A stretch of DNA of 7,688 bases from Anaerolineaceae bacterium (GTDB lineage Bacteria > Chloroflexota > Anaerolineae > Anaerolineales > Anaerolineaceae): NCBI GenBank assembly GCA_003532515.1, contig DOEX01000151.1, forward strand, positions 1 through 7,688, given 5' to 3'. Positions 1 through 6,103 of the stretch are shown here, piece after piece. Made by a program: the position numbers and the translations under genes. The first letter of the stretch is position 1; each line of letters starts with the position of its first letter. The notes under the pieces were generated by a model, which was not told where the DNA came from, ran no database searches, and saw only the letters and a list, made by a program, of their open reading frames with translations.

Positions 1-1
1 A

Positions 2-835
2 CTGGAACGACTGCAGACCGATCATTTTGATTTTTACCTGCTGCATACAATGAATCAGAACTACTGGGATACCTATCTTAGGCTGAATGTATTTGACTGG
101 GCTGAAAAACAAATGGCTGATGGCAAAATCCGGCATCTGGGCTTTTCGTTTCATGATGAATACCCGGTTTTTGAGAAAATTCTGACCGGCTACGAATATT
201 GGGATTTTTGCCAAATCCAATACAACTATATGGATACTGATTATCAGGCAGGAGAGCGCGGTTTGAAACTGGCGGCCGAACATGGCCTGGGCGTAGTGGT
301 CATGGAACCGCTTAAAGGCGGAAAACTGGCAATCGAAGTTCCGCCAAACCCTGTGAAAAACATATTTGACCGGGCTGAGAACCCACGCAAGCCTGCCGAA
401 TGGGCACTGCAGTGGCTATGGAACCAACCGGAAGTGGGCGTGGTGCTTTCGGGCATGTCAACCTGGGAACAGGTGGACCTAAACCTGGTGAGTGCCAGTC
501 GATCTGGCGTGGGAAGTCTTTCAGCAGACGACGTAAGAATCGTCGAGTTGGCGCGCGATGCCTGGCAAGGGCTGGCACCGGTGGCCTGTACCCACTGCGA
601 ATATTGCCTGCCTTGTCCGAGTGAGGTGTTGATCCCCCAAATTTTCGAAATCTATAATACCGCGAAGATGTACGATCAGCAGGAACGCGGTCAGCGCGCG
701 TACCAGAGCCAAATTCCTGAAAAAAGCCAGGCGGATGCTTGTATTGAATGTGGAACGTGTGAAAGCCTTTGCCCGCAGCACCTGACTATCATTGATTATC
801 TCAAGGATGCGCACGCATACTTGAACGAAAGATAA
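2..835 (+). CDS. Aldo/keto reductase with C-terminal 4Fe-4S domain, 5' partial
   Basis: The reading frame is open from base 2 and starts before the window, so the 277 residues seen lack roughly the first 100 of a family usually about 380 long (COG1453 type). The missing part should include the catalytic Tyr and Asp. Visible TIM-barrel marks are FYLLH near the left edge (the His position of the AKR tetrad), GKIRHLGFSFH, QIQYNYMD and VVLSGMSTWEQV. The barrel is followed by two cysteine sets: CTHCEYCLPCP at 587-619 and CIECGTCESLCP at 740-775. These should bind two [4Fe-4S] clusters, so electrons may pass between the NAD(P)H/substrate site and an iron-sulfur partner; this is inferred from the family. 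The substrate is unknown. An ATG at 50 falls inside the barrel and is not the true start. The stop is TAA at 833-835, six bases before the next gene, which suggests co-transcription. Cytoplasmic. Confidence 0.93.
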   Translation: MERLQTDHFDFYLLHTMNQNYWDTYLRLNVFDWAEKQMADGKIRHLGFSFHDEYPVFEKILTGYEYWDFCQIQYNYMDTDYQAGERGLKLAAEHGLGVVVMEPLKGGKLAIEVPPNPVKNIFDRAENPRKPAEWALQWLWNQPEVGVVLSGMSTWEQVDLNLVSASRSGVGSLSADDVRIVELARDAWQGLAPVACTHCEYCLPCPSEVLIPQIFEIYNTAKMYDQQERGQRAYQSQIPEKSQADACIECGTCESLCPQHLTIIDYLKDAHAYLNER

Positions 836-841
836 CCAGTC

Positions 842-1672
842 TTGCTTACTGAAAACCAGGTTCAAGGTGGTGAGAAAAGCGTCGATCAGAACGACCGACC
901 ATGGATTCTTGCTCTGTCGATCCTGTTGGCTGTTTTGGTGGCAATCTGGTTGTGGGTCACGCCCGCTGGTTGGTGGGAGAAATTTCGCCTGTTGGGATAT
1001 GCCGTTTGCCATCAGATTGAAGAGCGCAGCTTTTTCTACCACGACATGCAATCGCCGTTATGTGCGCGCTGCACCGGCATGTACCTGGGAGGATTGCTCA
1101 CCATCGTGTACCAGGCTTTTCAGGGACGCAAAGGTAAGTTTCCGCCAACCTGGGTTTCCGTGATTTTGGGTTTGTTTCTTATTTGGTTTGGCATAGATGG
1201 GCTCAACTCATTTCTGCATTTCTTCCCCAGTTTTAATACCAGCTACCAACCGTCCAATCTCTTGCGCTTGATAACTGGCACTGGTGTTGGCTTGGGGATC
1301 GGGGCGATTTTGGTGCCGCTCTTTAACCAAACTGCTTGGGCAGATTGGGTCAACCGCAGCTTTTTTGAAAAATGGTACGCCTTCCCGTTGCTTATGTTCC
1401 TAGGAGGTCTTATGGTAGCGGGAGTTTATAGCCAGCAGCCAGTCATTATTCTACCGGCAATGCTTCTTTCGGGATTGAGCGTAGTGGTGCTGCTCGGTTC
1501 GCTTCACACAATAATCGCCTTGATGCTGACCAATCGGGCGAATCGGCAGCTTACCTGGATGCAAATGAGGCTGCCGATCTTGATTGGGTTAAATATCTGC
1601 TTTATTCAGATCCTGATGACAAGTCTGTTGAGATATCTTTTGACCGGTACATGGGCGCCTTTAGACCTGTGA
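842..1672 (+). CDS. DUF2085 family multi-pass membrane protein
   Basis: The protein is 276 residues. The DUF2085 signature is clear: YAVCHQIEERSFF (Cys56-His57) and then PLCARCTGMYLG (Cys74-x-x-Cys77). About seven membrane helices can be read, near residues 22-39, 78-92, 104-123, 137-156, 175-193, 198-228 and 244-266. The family's biochemical role is unknown. The conserved Cys/His cluster between helices 1 and 2 could bind a metal or be redox active, but that is inference. The start is uncertain. TTG at 842 is the first possible start after the in-frame TAA of the reductase gene, there is no good Shine-Dalgarno before it, and no ATG occurs in frame until residue 69. The six-base gap suggests an operon with the reductase and translational coupling. 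Confidence 0.88.
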   Translation: MLTENQVQGGEKSVDQNDRPWILALSILLAVLVAIWLWVTPAGWWEKFRLLGYAVCHQIEERSFFYHDMQSPLCARCTGMYLGGLLTIVYQAFQGRKGKFPPTWVSVILGLFLIWFGIDGLNSFLHFFPSFNTSYQPSNLLRLITGTGVGLGIGAILVPLFNQTAWADWVNRSFFEKWYAFPLLMFLGGLMVAGVYSQQPVIILPAMLLSGLSVVVLLGSLHTIIALMLTNRANRQLTWMQMRLPILIGLNICFIQILMTSLLRYLLTGTWAPLDL

Positions 1673-1682
1673 TTATCTACGG

Positions 1683-1708
1683 TTGTCATTGAGTAACCCG
1701 GCTATAAT
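1683..1708 (+). promoter_or_regulatory. Candidate sigma-70-type promoter upstream of the DUF4126 gene
   Basis: A perfect TATAAT lies at 1703-1708. The best -35 match is TTGTCA at 1683-1688, five of six bases, but the spacer is only 14 bases, shorter than the usual 16-18, and there is no extended -10 TG. Transcription would begin near 1715, leaving a leader of about 36 bases. The position fits: it is in the gap after the DUF2085 gene and before a gene with a strong ribosome binding site. The unit could equally be read through from upstream, since no terminator is visible in the gap. Confidence 0.45.
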
Positions 1709-1715
1709 TATGATT

Positions 1716-1745
1716 GTCGGGAGGATTATCACCCGGCAGGAGGAG
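1716..1745 (+). promoter_or_regulatory. Leader hairpin followed by strong Shine-Dalgarno
   Basis: GTCGGG (1716-1721) can pair with CCCGGC (1732-1737) in a six-base-pair stem with one U-G pair and a ten-base loop. The stem ends directly against AGGAGGAG (1738-1745), which sits five bases before ATG 1751 and fixes that start. The Shine-Dalgarno is visible directly. Whether the hairpin modulates ribosome access or 5' stability is only inference. Confidence 0.5.
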
Positions 1746-1750
1746 TCATA

Positions 1751-2338
1751 ATGACAGAGATTATTGGGGGTGTATTAGGCGCGTTTGGCCTTTCAGCGTC
1801 TGCTGGTCTGAACGCATACATCCCGCTTTTAGTGGTATCGCTCTTGGCGAGATTTACCAACCTGATCGAGCTGGCAGAACCCTGGAACACACTGGAAAGT
1901 TGGTGGGTGATTGGCGTTTTGGCAGTTTTAGGCACCGTGGAGATGGTGGCAGACAAAGTACCCGCGGTTGACGATGTCAATGACGCGATTCAGACCTTTA
2001 TCCGACCAGTTGCAGGAGCCATTCTTTTTGCCACCAGCGCCAAAACAATTACCGAGATTAGCCCGGTACTCGCGATGGTCTGCGGCTTGTTGGTAGCTGG
2101 ATCTGTGCATGCTGCGAAATCACTGGTCGCCAGACCATTGGTGGAAGTCAGCACAGCTGGTTTAGGCGTGCCAGTGGTAAGCACACTCGAAGATGTGATC
2201 GCGACCATTGTTTCTATCCTGGCTGTTGCACTGCCAATCCTGATGGTGATCGTAGTTTTTCTGATGATCTGGCTTACAGCCTCGTATATTAAGCGGTTTA
2301 GAAGGCCGCGTTCAAATGGTTTTGAAAGTGAAGGTTAA
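1751..2338 (+). CDS. DUF4126 family membrane protein
   Basis: This 195-residue protein matches the DUF4126 pattern along its length. It has an N-terminal SASAGLNAYIPLL (residues 15-27), EMVADKVPAVDDVND (64-78), a helix containing RPVAGAILFA (85-94), GSVHAAKSLVARP (117-129) and a late STLEDV (144-149). About five membrane segments are visible, near 8-34, 51-67, 84-98, 103-122 and 147-180, ending in a basic tail (KRFRRPR) that should be cytoplasmic. The family's function is not known and nothing here settles it. The start at ATG 1751 is supported by AGGAGGAG five bases upstream. It is first in a three-gene unit, and its stop codon is part of the next gene's ribosome binding site, so the two are probably coupled in translation. 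Confidence 0.88.
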   Translation: MTEIIGGVLGAFGLSASAGLNAYIPLLVVSLLARFTNLIELAEPWNTLESWWVIGVLAVLGTVEMVADKVPAVDDVNDAIQTFIRPVAGAILFATSAKTITEISPVLAMVCGLLVAGSVHAAKSLVARPLVEVSTAGLGVPVVSTLEDVIATIVSILAVALPILMVIVVFLMIWLTASYIKRFRRPRSNGFESEG

Positions 2339-2347
2339 GGAGAAAAA

Positions 2348-2692
2348 ATGACTGAAAATCAAGTGAAATATGAGAACATTGAAGAGACCACCTCGGTTTG
2401 GGCTATTTTGAGCCTTATCAGTGGAATCGCCAACTATGTAGGTTTGTGGTTCATCGGCGGCATAGCTGCAATTATTACCGGCTACATCGCTAAAAATGAG
2501 ATTGAGAAAAGCAATGGTCGGGTAGGTGGTATTGGTTTGGCAAATGCCGGCTTGATCCTTGGATGGGTAGGGATTGGCTTGTCTGTTTTAGCCTTTTGTC
2601 TCACCATTCTGATTGTGGTAGGCGTAATCGGTGGTAGTATTGCTTTATGTGGTCCATTTAGCGAATGGATCAACCAAATCCCTTTGAACTGA
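2348..2692 (+). CDS. Small DUF4190-type membrane protein
   Basis: The protein is 114 residues, with a short polar N-terminus and two hydrophobic blocks: 18-48, and 63-101, which is long enough for two helices. The segment GRVGGIGLANAGLILGWVGIG (residues 57-77) follows the DUF4190 pattern, and GGIAAIITGYIAKNEIEKS (37-55) is the usual preceding part. The family is thought to be membrane-associated and has no defined function. AAGGAG at 2337-2342 overlaps the stop of the DUF4126 gene and sits five bases before ATG 2348, so the start is secure. Many DUF4190 proteins have a proline-rich cytoplasmic N-terminus. This one does not, but the next gene encodes such a region. Confidence 0.82.
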   Translation: MTENQVKYENIEETTSVWAILSLISGIANYVGLWFIGGIAAIITGYIAKNEIEKSNGRVGGIGLANAGLILGWVGIGLSVLAFCLTILIVVGVIGGSIALCGPFSEWINQIPLN

Positions 2693-2697
2693 AAGGA
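2692..2697 (+). promoter_or_regulatory. Ribosome binding site deciding the 2707 start
   Basis: AAAGGA lies nine bases before ATG 2707 and overlaps the last base of the previous stop codon (TGA, 2690-2692). No comparable sequence precedes the in-frame ATG at 2665, which would overlap the upstream gene by 28 bases. The later start is therefore preferred. Confidence 0.6.
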
Positions 2698-2706
2698 ATT
2701 AATCTG

Positions 2707-3180
2707 ATGAGTAACCAAGATTTTATTGATGTCCCAGATTCTAATCCCTGGAACACTCTTCCAGGCGAGTCTCCACAAGCTCCACAGCCTGTTAAGCCTG
2801 AACCATCAGTGCAGCCTGTTGAACCGGAACCGTTCGTGACCGAACCAGCACCTGAGACTGTTTTTACATCTGAACCTGCGCCAGCCGAACCTGAAGCCGT
2901 GATCTATGACCCGGTGCGCGACGATCATGAGCCCTATGTTGATGTGAAACCTGGCTCCGATGGTTTCGAGTCCGCTCCTTCCGTGCCCAAAGGCCCTTCA
3001 ATCCCTCAGCCACCGGTTCAGAAGAAGAAAATGAGTGGTTGGGTGATCGCTCTGATCGTCCTGCTGGTCTTGTGTGTCTGTCTTGCGATTCCGATCGCTG
3101 TGGTTGTTTTCCTGGTAGCCAGTGGTCAATATACGATTGAATGGACTTACCTGATCAATTCAGCCTTGAGCCTGTTGTAA
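2707..3180 (+). CDS. Pro/Glu-rich protein with one C-terminal membrane helix
   Basis: No family is recognised. From ATG 2707 the protein is 157 residues. Residues 20-105 are low complexity and rich in Pro, Glu, Val and Ala, with many EP/EPAP repeats (for example SEPAPAEPEA), so probably disordered. KKK at 106-108 precedes one strong membrane helix at about 111-138, followed by a roughly 19-residue tail. The positive charge before the helix predicts that the disordered arm is cytoplasmic and the short tail outside (a tail-anchor-like topology). An in-frame ATG at 2665 would add 14 residues but lacks a good ribosome binding site. The gene is last in the three-gene unit, 14 bases after the DUF4190 gene, and is followed by a terminator. 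A scaffold or partner for the neighbouring membrane proteins is possible but unproven. Confidence 0.75.
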   Translation: MSNQDFIDVPDSNPWNTLPGESPQAPQPVKPEPSVQPVEPEPFVTEPAPETVFTSEPAPAEPEAVIYDPVRDDHEPYVDVKPGSDGFESAPSVPKGPSIPQPPVQKKKMSGWVIALIVLLVLCVCLAIPIAVVVFLVASGQYTIEWTYLINSALSLL

Positions 3181-3211
3181 TCAAGATTGGTTTTAGGATA
3201 AAAATATAAAG

Positions 3212-3240
3212 CGGGTTGGCAATTTCGCCAGCCCGTTTTT
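3212..3240 (+). terminator. Intrinsic terminator, probably bidirectional
   Basis: CGGGTTGGC (3212-3220) pairs with GCCAGCCCG (3227-3235) in a nine-base-pair GC-rich stem with one G-U pair and a six-base loop. TTTTT follows at 3236-3240, 31 bases after the stop of the Pro/Glu-rich gene. Read on the minus strand the same stem is followed by CTTTATATTTT (complement of 3211-3201), so it can also end the convergent thiamine operon. Confidence 0.9.
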
Positions 3241-3252
3241 GTTAGTTTGATA

Positions 3253-3292
3253 GTGCCGGTCTCCTGACCGGGCACAAGGTTTGACCGTCAGG
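3253..3292. repeat. Overlapping palindromes between convergent genes
   Basis: GTGCCGGTC (3253-3261) and GACCGGGCAC (3266-3275) form a nine-base-pair stem with a one-base bulge and TCCT loop. The same bases CCTGACCGG (3263-3271) can instead pair with CCGTCAGG (3285-3292), again with one bulge. No uridine tract follows on either strand, so it is a poor intrinsic terminator. It resembles an intergenic dispersed palindromic (REP-like) element, but there is no second copy in the window. The rest of the gap (3293-3371) shows no gene or motif I can support. Confidence 0.5.
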
Positions 3293-3371
3293 GCTCCATC
3301 ACCTCAGATCAATGAAGCCTCCGGCTAACTGCCGTGTGCATCGAGGATCCAGGCCCAAGGGTAAATACTTT

Positions 3372-4409
3372 TTATGCTACCGGCAGGCATTGAAGGCTGG
3401 ATGCTGGCCAGGCAATGCTAATCGTTTCGCCGATCGCATCAGGGTGCGGAGAATGAACTTGCAGGATAGTTTGCCCAACCATGACTTCCAGGCGGAAGTA
3501 ATTGCCCAGGAAAACACTGTCACGAATAACTGCGCGCAGGTAATTAGATAGGCTGATTGCATTTTCACCAAAAAGAGCATCATCCGGACGCAGAAGCATT
3601 ACGCAATCTGAACCCGGCTCAATTTCAGGCGCAATTGGTACCTCCAATTGACCAAGATCCGTCTCCACGCGATTGGGACTGATCAGTTTCGCCGGCACCA
3701 GGTTGCCCAACCCCAAAAAAGAGGCGACCCAGGTGTTGGCAGGTTGGTTGAAGACCCTTTCAGGTGCACCTTCCTGGACCAGTTTTCCATCATGTAAAAG
3801 TAGCAGCCGGTCAGCCAGCGCAAAGGCTTCTTCCTGATCGTGCGTTACATAAATCACCGGTTTCTGACTGTCGTGAAGACGTTTGCGCAGGTCCTTGAGT
3901 AACTCTGTGCGCAGGTTATGGTCCAGGGCACCCAGAGGTTCGTCCAGCATCAACAAGTATGGGTCAGGCGCAAGCGCGCGTGCCAGGGCGACGCGCTGTT
4001 GTTCCCCGCCCGAAAGTTCGGTCACCGGTCGGTCGGCAAATTCCTGCATGCGAATGTTTGCAAGAGACTTTTCAACGAGGGAGTCAATTTCAGGTTTGGA
4101 TCGCCCAACCATTCTCAACCCAAAAGCGATGTTTTCTGCCACGCTGCGGTGAGGAAAGAGAGCGTAATCCTGGAACATGAGACCAAACCCACGTTCGTGC
4201 GTAGGCTTATCAGTGAAATCCTCACCCTTCCAATAGACTTTACCGGATTTAGGTTCTTCCAGCCCGGCGATGATGCGCAGCATGGTGCTCTTGCCACTTC
4301 CCGAAGAGCCAAGCAGGCAGACCAATTCGCCTTCCTGAACCTCGAAAGTGATCCCTTTGAGCAGGGGTTTGCCATCGTAATCTTTGTAAATATCCTCAAC
4401 ACGTAACAT
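3372..4409 (-). CDS. thiQ: Thiamine ABC transporter ATPase with C-terminal TOBE-like domain
   Basis: This 345-residue cytoplasmic ATPase powers the importer. Its nucleotide-binding domain is complete: Walker A GSSGSGKST at 34-42, Q-loop Gln80, signature LSGGEQQ at 132-138, Walker B LLMLDEP at 152-158, D-loop LGALD just after it, and the switch His190. Residues from about 270 to the end (CVMLLRPDD onward) look like a TOBE-type accessory domain, as in FbpC/PotA-type ATPases. E. coli ThiQ is much shorter (about 230 residues) and lacks this part. The ATPase alone would read as iron, polyamine or thiamine type; thiamine is assigned from the adjacent thiB and thiN. ATG 4407-4409 overlaps the thiP stop by one base (TAATG), with AGGAG eight bases upstream, so translation is probably coupled. 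It is the last gene of the operon. Confidence 0.87.
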   Translation of the reverse strand: MLRVEDIYKDYDGKPLLKGITFEVQEGELVCLLGSSGSGKSTMLRIIAGLEEPKSGKVYWKGEDFTDKPTHERGFGLMFQDYALFPHRSVAENIAFGLRMVGRSKPEIDSLVEKSLANIRMQEFADRPVTELSGGEQQRVALARALAPDPYLLMLDEPLGALDHNLRTELLKDLRKRLHDSQKPVIYVTHDQEEAFALADRLLLLHDGKLVQEGAPERVFNQPANTWVASFLGLGNLVPAKLISPNRVETDLGQLEVPIAPEIEPGSDCVMLLRPDDALFGENAISLSNYLRAVIRDSVFLGNYFRLEVMVGQTILQVHSPHPDAIGETISIAWPASSLQCLPVA

Positions 4410-6097
4410 TAGAATAACTCCTCACCGGGAAGACGGATTTTTTCGATCAGCAGGCTGCCAGCTGCACTGGTTAGCAGCAACAAGGTGGACATTGCCAGGG
4501 CTTGCCCGTAATTCAGCGCGCCGGGCTGCGAAATATAGCGGAAGATGGTGACCGGGATGGTGGGTGTGCGCGCATTTGCCAGAAAGCTGGAAGCACCAAA
4601 TTCACCCAGCGAAATAGTAAAGGAAAAAGCCAGGCTAACGATGACAGCCCGTAAAAGGATGGGCAGGTCAATTTCGCGGATCACTTTCCAGGGTTTGGCG
4701 CCCATCACTCGGGCGGCTTCACGCAGGGAGTGGGGGATGCCTTGAATGGCCGGCAAAATAGTGCGCACGACGAAAGGCAGCGCGATCAGAGAGTGTGCAA
4801 TAGGTATCAGGATTGGGAATCGTCCACTGGTCCAGGGTGGGTTGTTGAAGGTGATGAGAAAACCCAACCCGAGGATGACCGCACTGGCACCCAAAGGCAG
4901 CATAAAGAAAGGCTCCATCCAGCGGGTCAGTTTTCCCGACCTGGAAAGTGCGTAGGCTGAAAGCAAGCCCAGGGAGGTTGCAATCAGCATGGTCAGGACG
5001 GAATAGACCAGGGAGTTGCGGATGGCAGCCAATGGGTTGGCGTAAAAAATGGAGCCAGTACGATTTTGAAAGAGCTCAGTGTAATAGCGGGTGGTAAAGC
5101 CGGTCTCGAATTCCCCGCGCTCACCGCGGGCAGCTTCAAAGGTGACCAAGGAGCGGGAAACCAGGCTCAGGATGGGTGAGACGAACAAGACTACCAGCAG
5201 CAGGCACATCAGGATTACAAAGATTTTCTGCCTCATGTTGACTGGTTGCTGGCGGGTCTTTTGTTCACTACTCAGGACGGCTTTGCCAAAGCGAGGGTTT
5301 TTCAAGCGATTTTGAGCCAGGGTGATAAGAAAAGTGACCACCAGTTGGATCATGGAGAGTAAGCCTGCCATCGGTAAATTAAAGCGACTCATGGCTTGCG
5401 TGTAGATTTCTACTTCTACGGTAGCGTATTGAGGACCGCCCAGCATGAGTACCACGCCGAAACTGGTGAAATCAAAGAGGAAGACCAGCAGGCTGGCACC
5501 AAGGATCGAGGGCATTAACAACGGCAAGGAAACTTCCCGGAAGGCTTGCCATGGTTTGGCATTGAGAACCCGGGCAGCTTCGTCATAGTGAGGGTTGAGA
5601 CGGGTGAGGCTATTGCCAACCATGCGTATGATGATCGAGGTGTTGTAGAAAACGTGCGCCAGCAAAATCGCCGGCAGGCTGTTAAGCAAGTTCACGGGTG
5701 GGTTGGAGAGGTTGAGCAGGTCCATCAGGATCAGGTTAAGCCAACCCCTGGGACCGATCAGCGTGTTGAAAGCTGTCGCCACAACAACGGTCGGTAAGAT
5801 GAAAGGCAGCAAGCTAAGGGTGTGGAGCCATTTGCGACCTGCAAACTCGAACCTGGCAAAAAGGTAAGCAGCAGGCAGACCAACAATAAGGGTCAGGAGG
5901 GTCGACAGAAATGCTTGCCAGAGCGTAAAGAGTAGCGGTCGGGTTATTTGCGCCCAGCTAAAGAACTGCCAGCCTTGATTGAAACGCTCGGAAAAAACCT
6001 GCCTGAAAATCGCCAGCAAAGGCTGGTAAAAGAAAAACAGCAGGAAGACCAGTGGTATGAGCCACAACAGCCATGTGAGCGAGCCCGAGCGCTTCAT
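4409..6097 (-). CDS. thiP: Thiamine ABC transporter permease, fused two-domain
   Basis: The protein is 562 residues, close to known ThiP/FbpB-type permeases (about 540), and holds two MetI-like permease halves in one chain. Each half carries an EAA loop, the contact site for the ATPase: EAARVLNAKPW at 173-183 ending in LP at 191-192, and EAARVMGAKPW at 460-470 ending in LP at 478-479. The first loop has Asn179 where Gly is usual, while the second keeps Gly466. About twelve membrane segments are visible, the first at 8-31. A polar linker near 262-290 separates the halves. The protein forms the membrane channel that takes thiamine from ThiB. ATG 6095-6097 lies six bases after the thiB stop and has only a weak ribosome binding site, so coupling to thiB is likely. 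It overlaps thiQ by one base. Confidence 0.9.
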   Translation of the reverse strand: MKRSGSLTWLLWLIPLVFLLFFFYQPLLAIFRQVFSERFNQGWQFFSWAQITRPLLFTLWQAFLSTLLTLIVGLPAAYLFARFEFAGRKWLHTLSLLPFILPTVVVATAFNTLIGPRGWLNLILMDLLNLSNPPVNLLNSLPAILLAHVFYNTSIIIRMVGNSLTRLNPHYDEAARVLNAKPWQAFREVSLPLLMPSILGASLLVFLFDFTSFGVVLMLGGPQYATVEVEIYTQAMSRFNLPMAGLLSMIQLVVTFLITLAQNRLKNPRFGKAVLSSEQKTRQQPVNMRQKIFVILMCLLLVVLFVSPILSLVSRSLVTFEAARGERGEFETGFTTRYYTELFQNRTGSIFYANPLAAIRNSLVYSVLTMLIATSLGLLSAYALSRSGKLTRWMEPFFMLPLGASAVILGLGFLITFNNPPWTSGRFPILIPIAHSLIALPFVVRTILPAIQGIPHSLREAARVMGAKPWKVIREIDLPILLRAVIVSLAFSFTISLGEFGASSFLANARTPTIPVTIFRYISQPGALNYGQALAMSTLLLLTSAAGSLLIEKIRLPGEELF

Positions 6098-6103
6098 TTC
6101 AGA

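Noticed and set aside
521..1051. Minus-strand open frame of 176 codons
   Set aside because: It lies opposite the reductase and DUF2085 coding regions, has no recognisable domain, and spans two well-supported genes.
2665..2706. Earlier ATG for the Pro/Glu-rich protein
   Set aside because: It lies inside the DUF4190 gene with no good ribosome binding site, whereas ATG 2707 has AAAGGA upstream.
3312..3551. Plus-strand open frame of 79 codons across the convergent gap
   Set aside because: Most of it is antisense to the end of thiQ. There is no ribosome binding site or protein-like pattern.
3918..4406. Plus-strand open frame of 162 codons
   Set aside because: It is antisense to the Walker and signature regions of thiQ, and its translation has no recognisable family features.
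5888..5897. GGTCAGGAG inside thiP as a second copy of the palindromic element
   Set aside because: Only one arm matches and it lies in conserved coding sequence, so it is probably chance.
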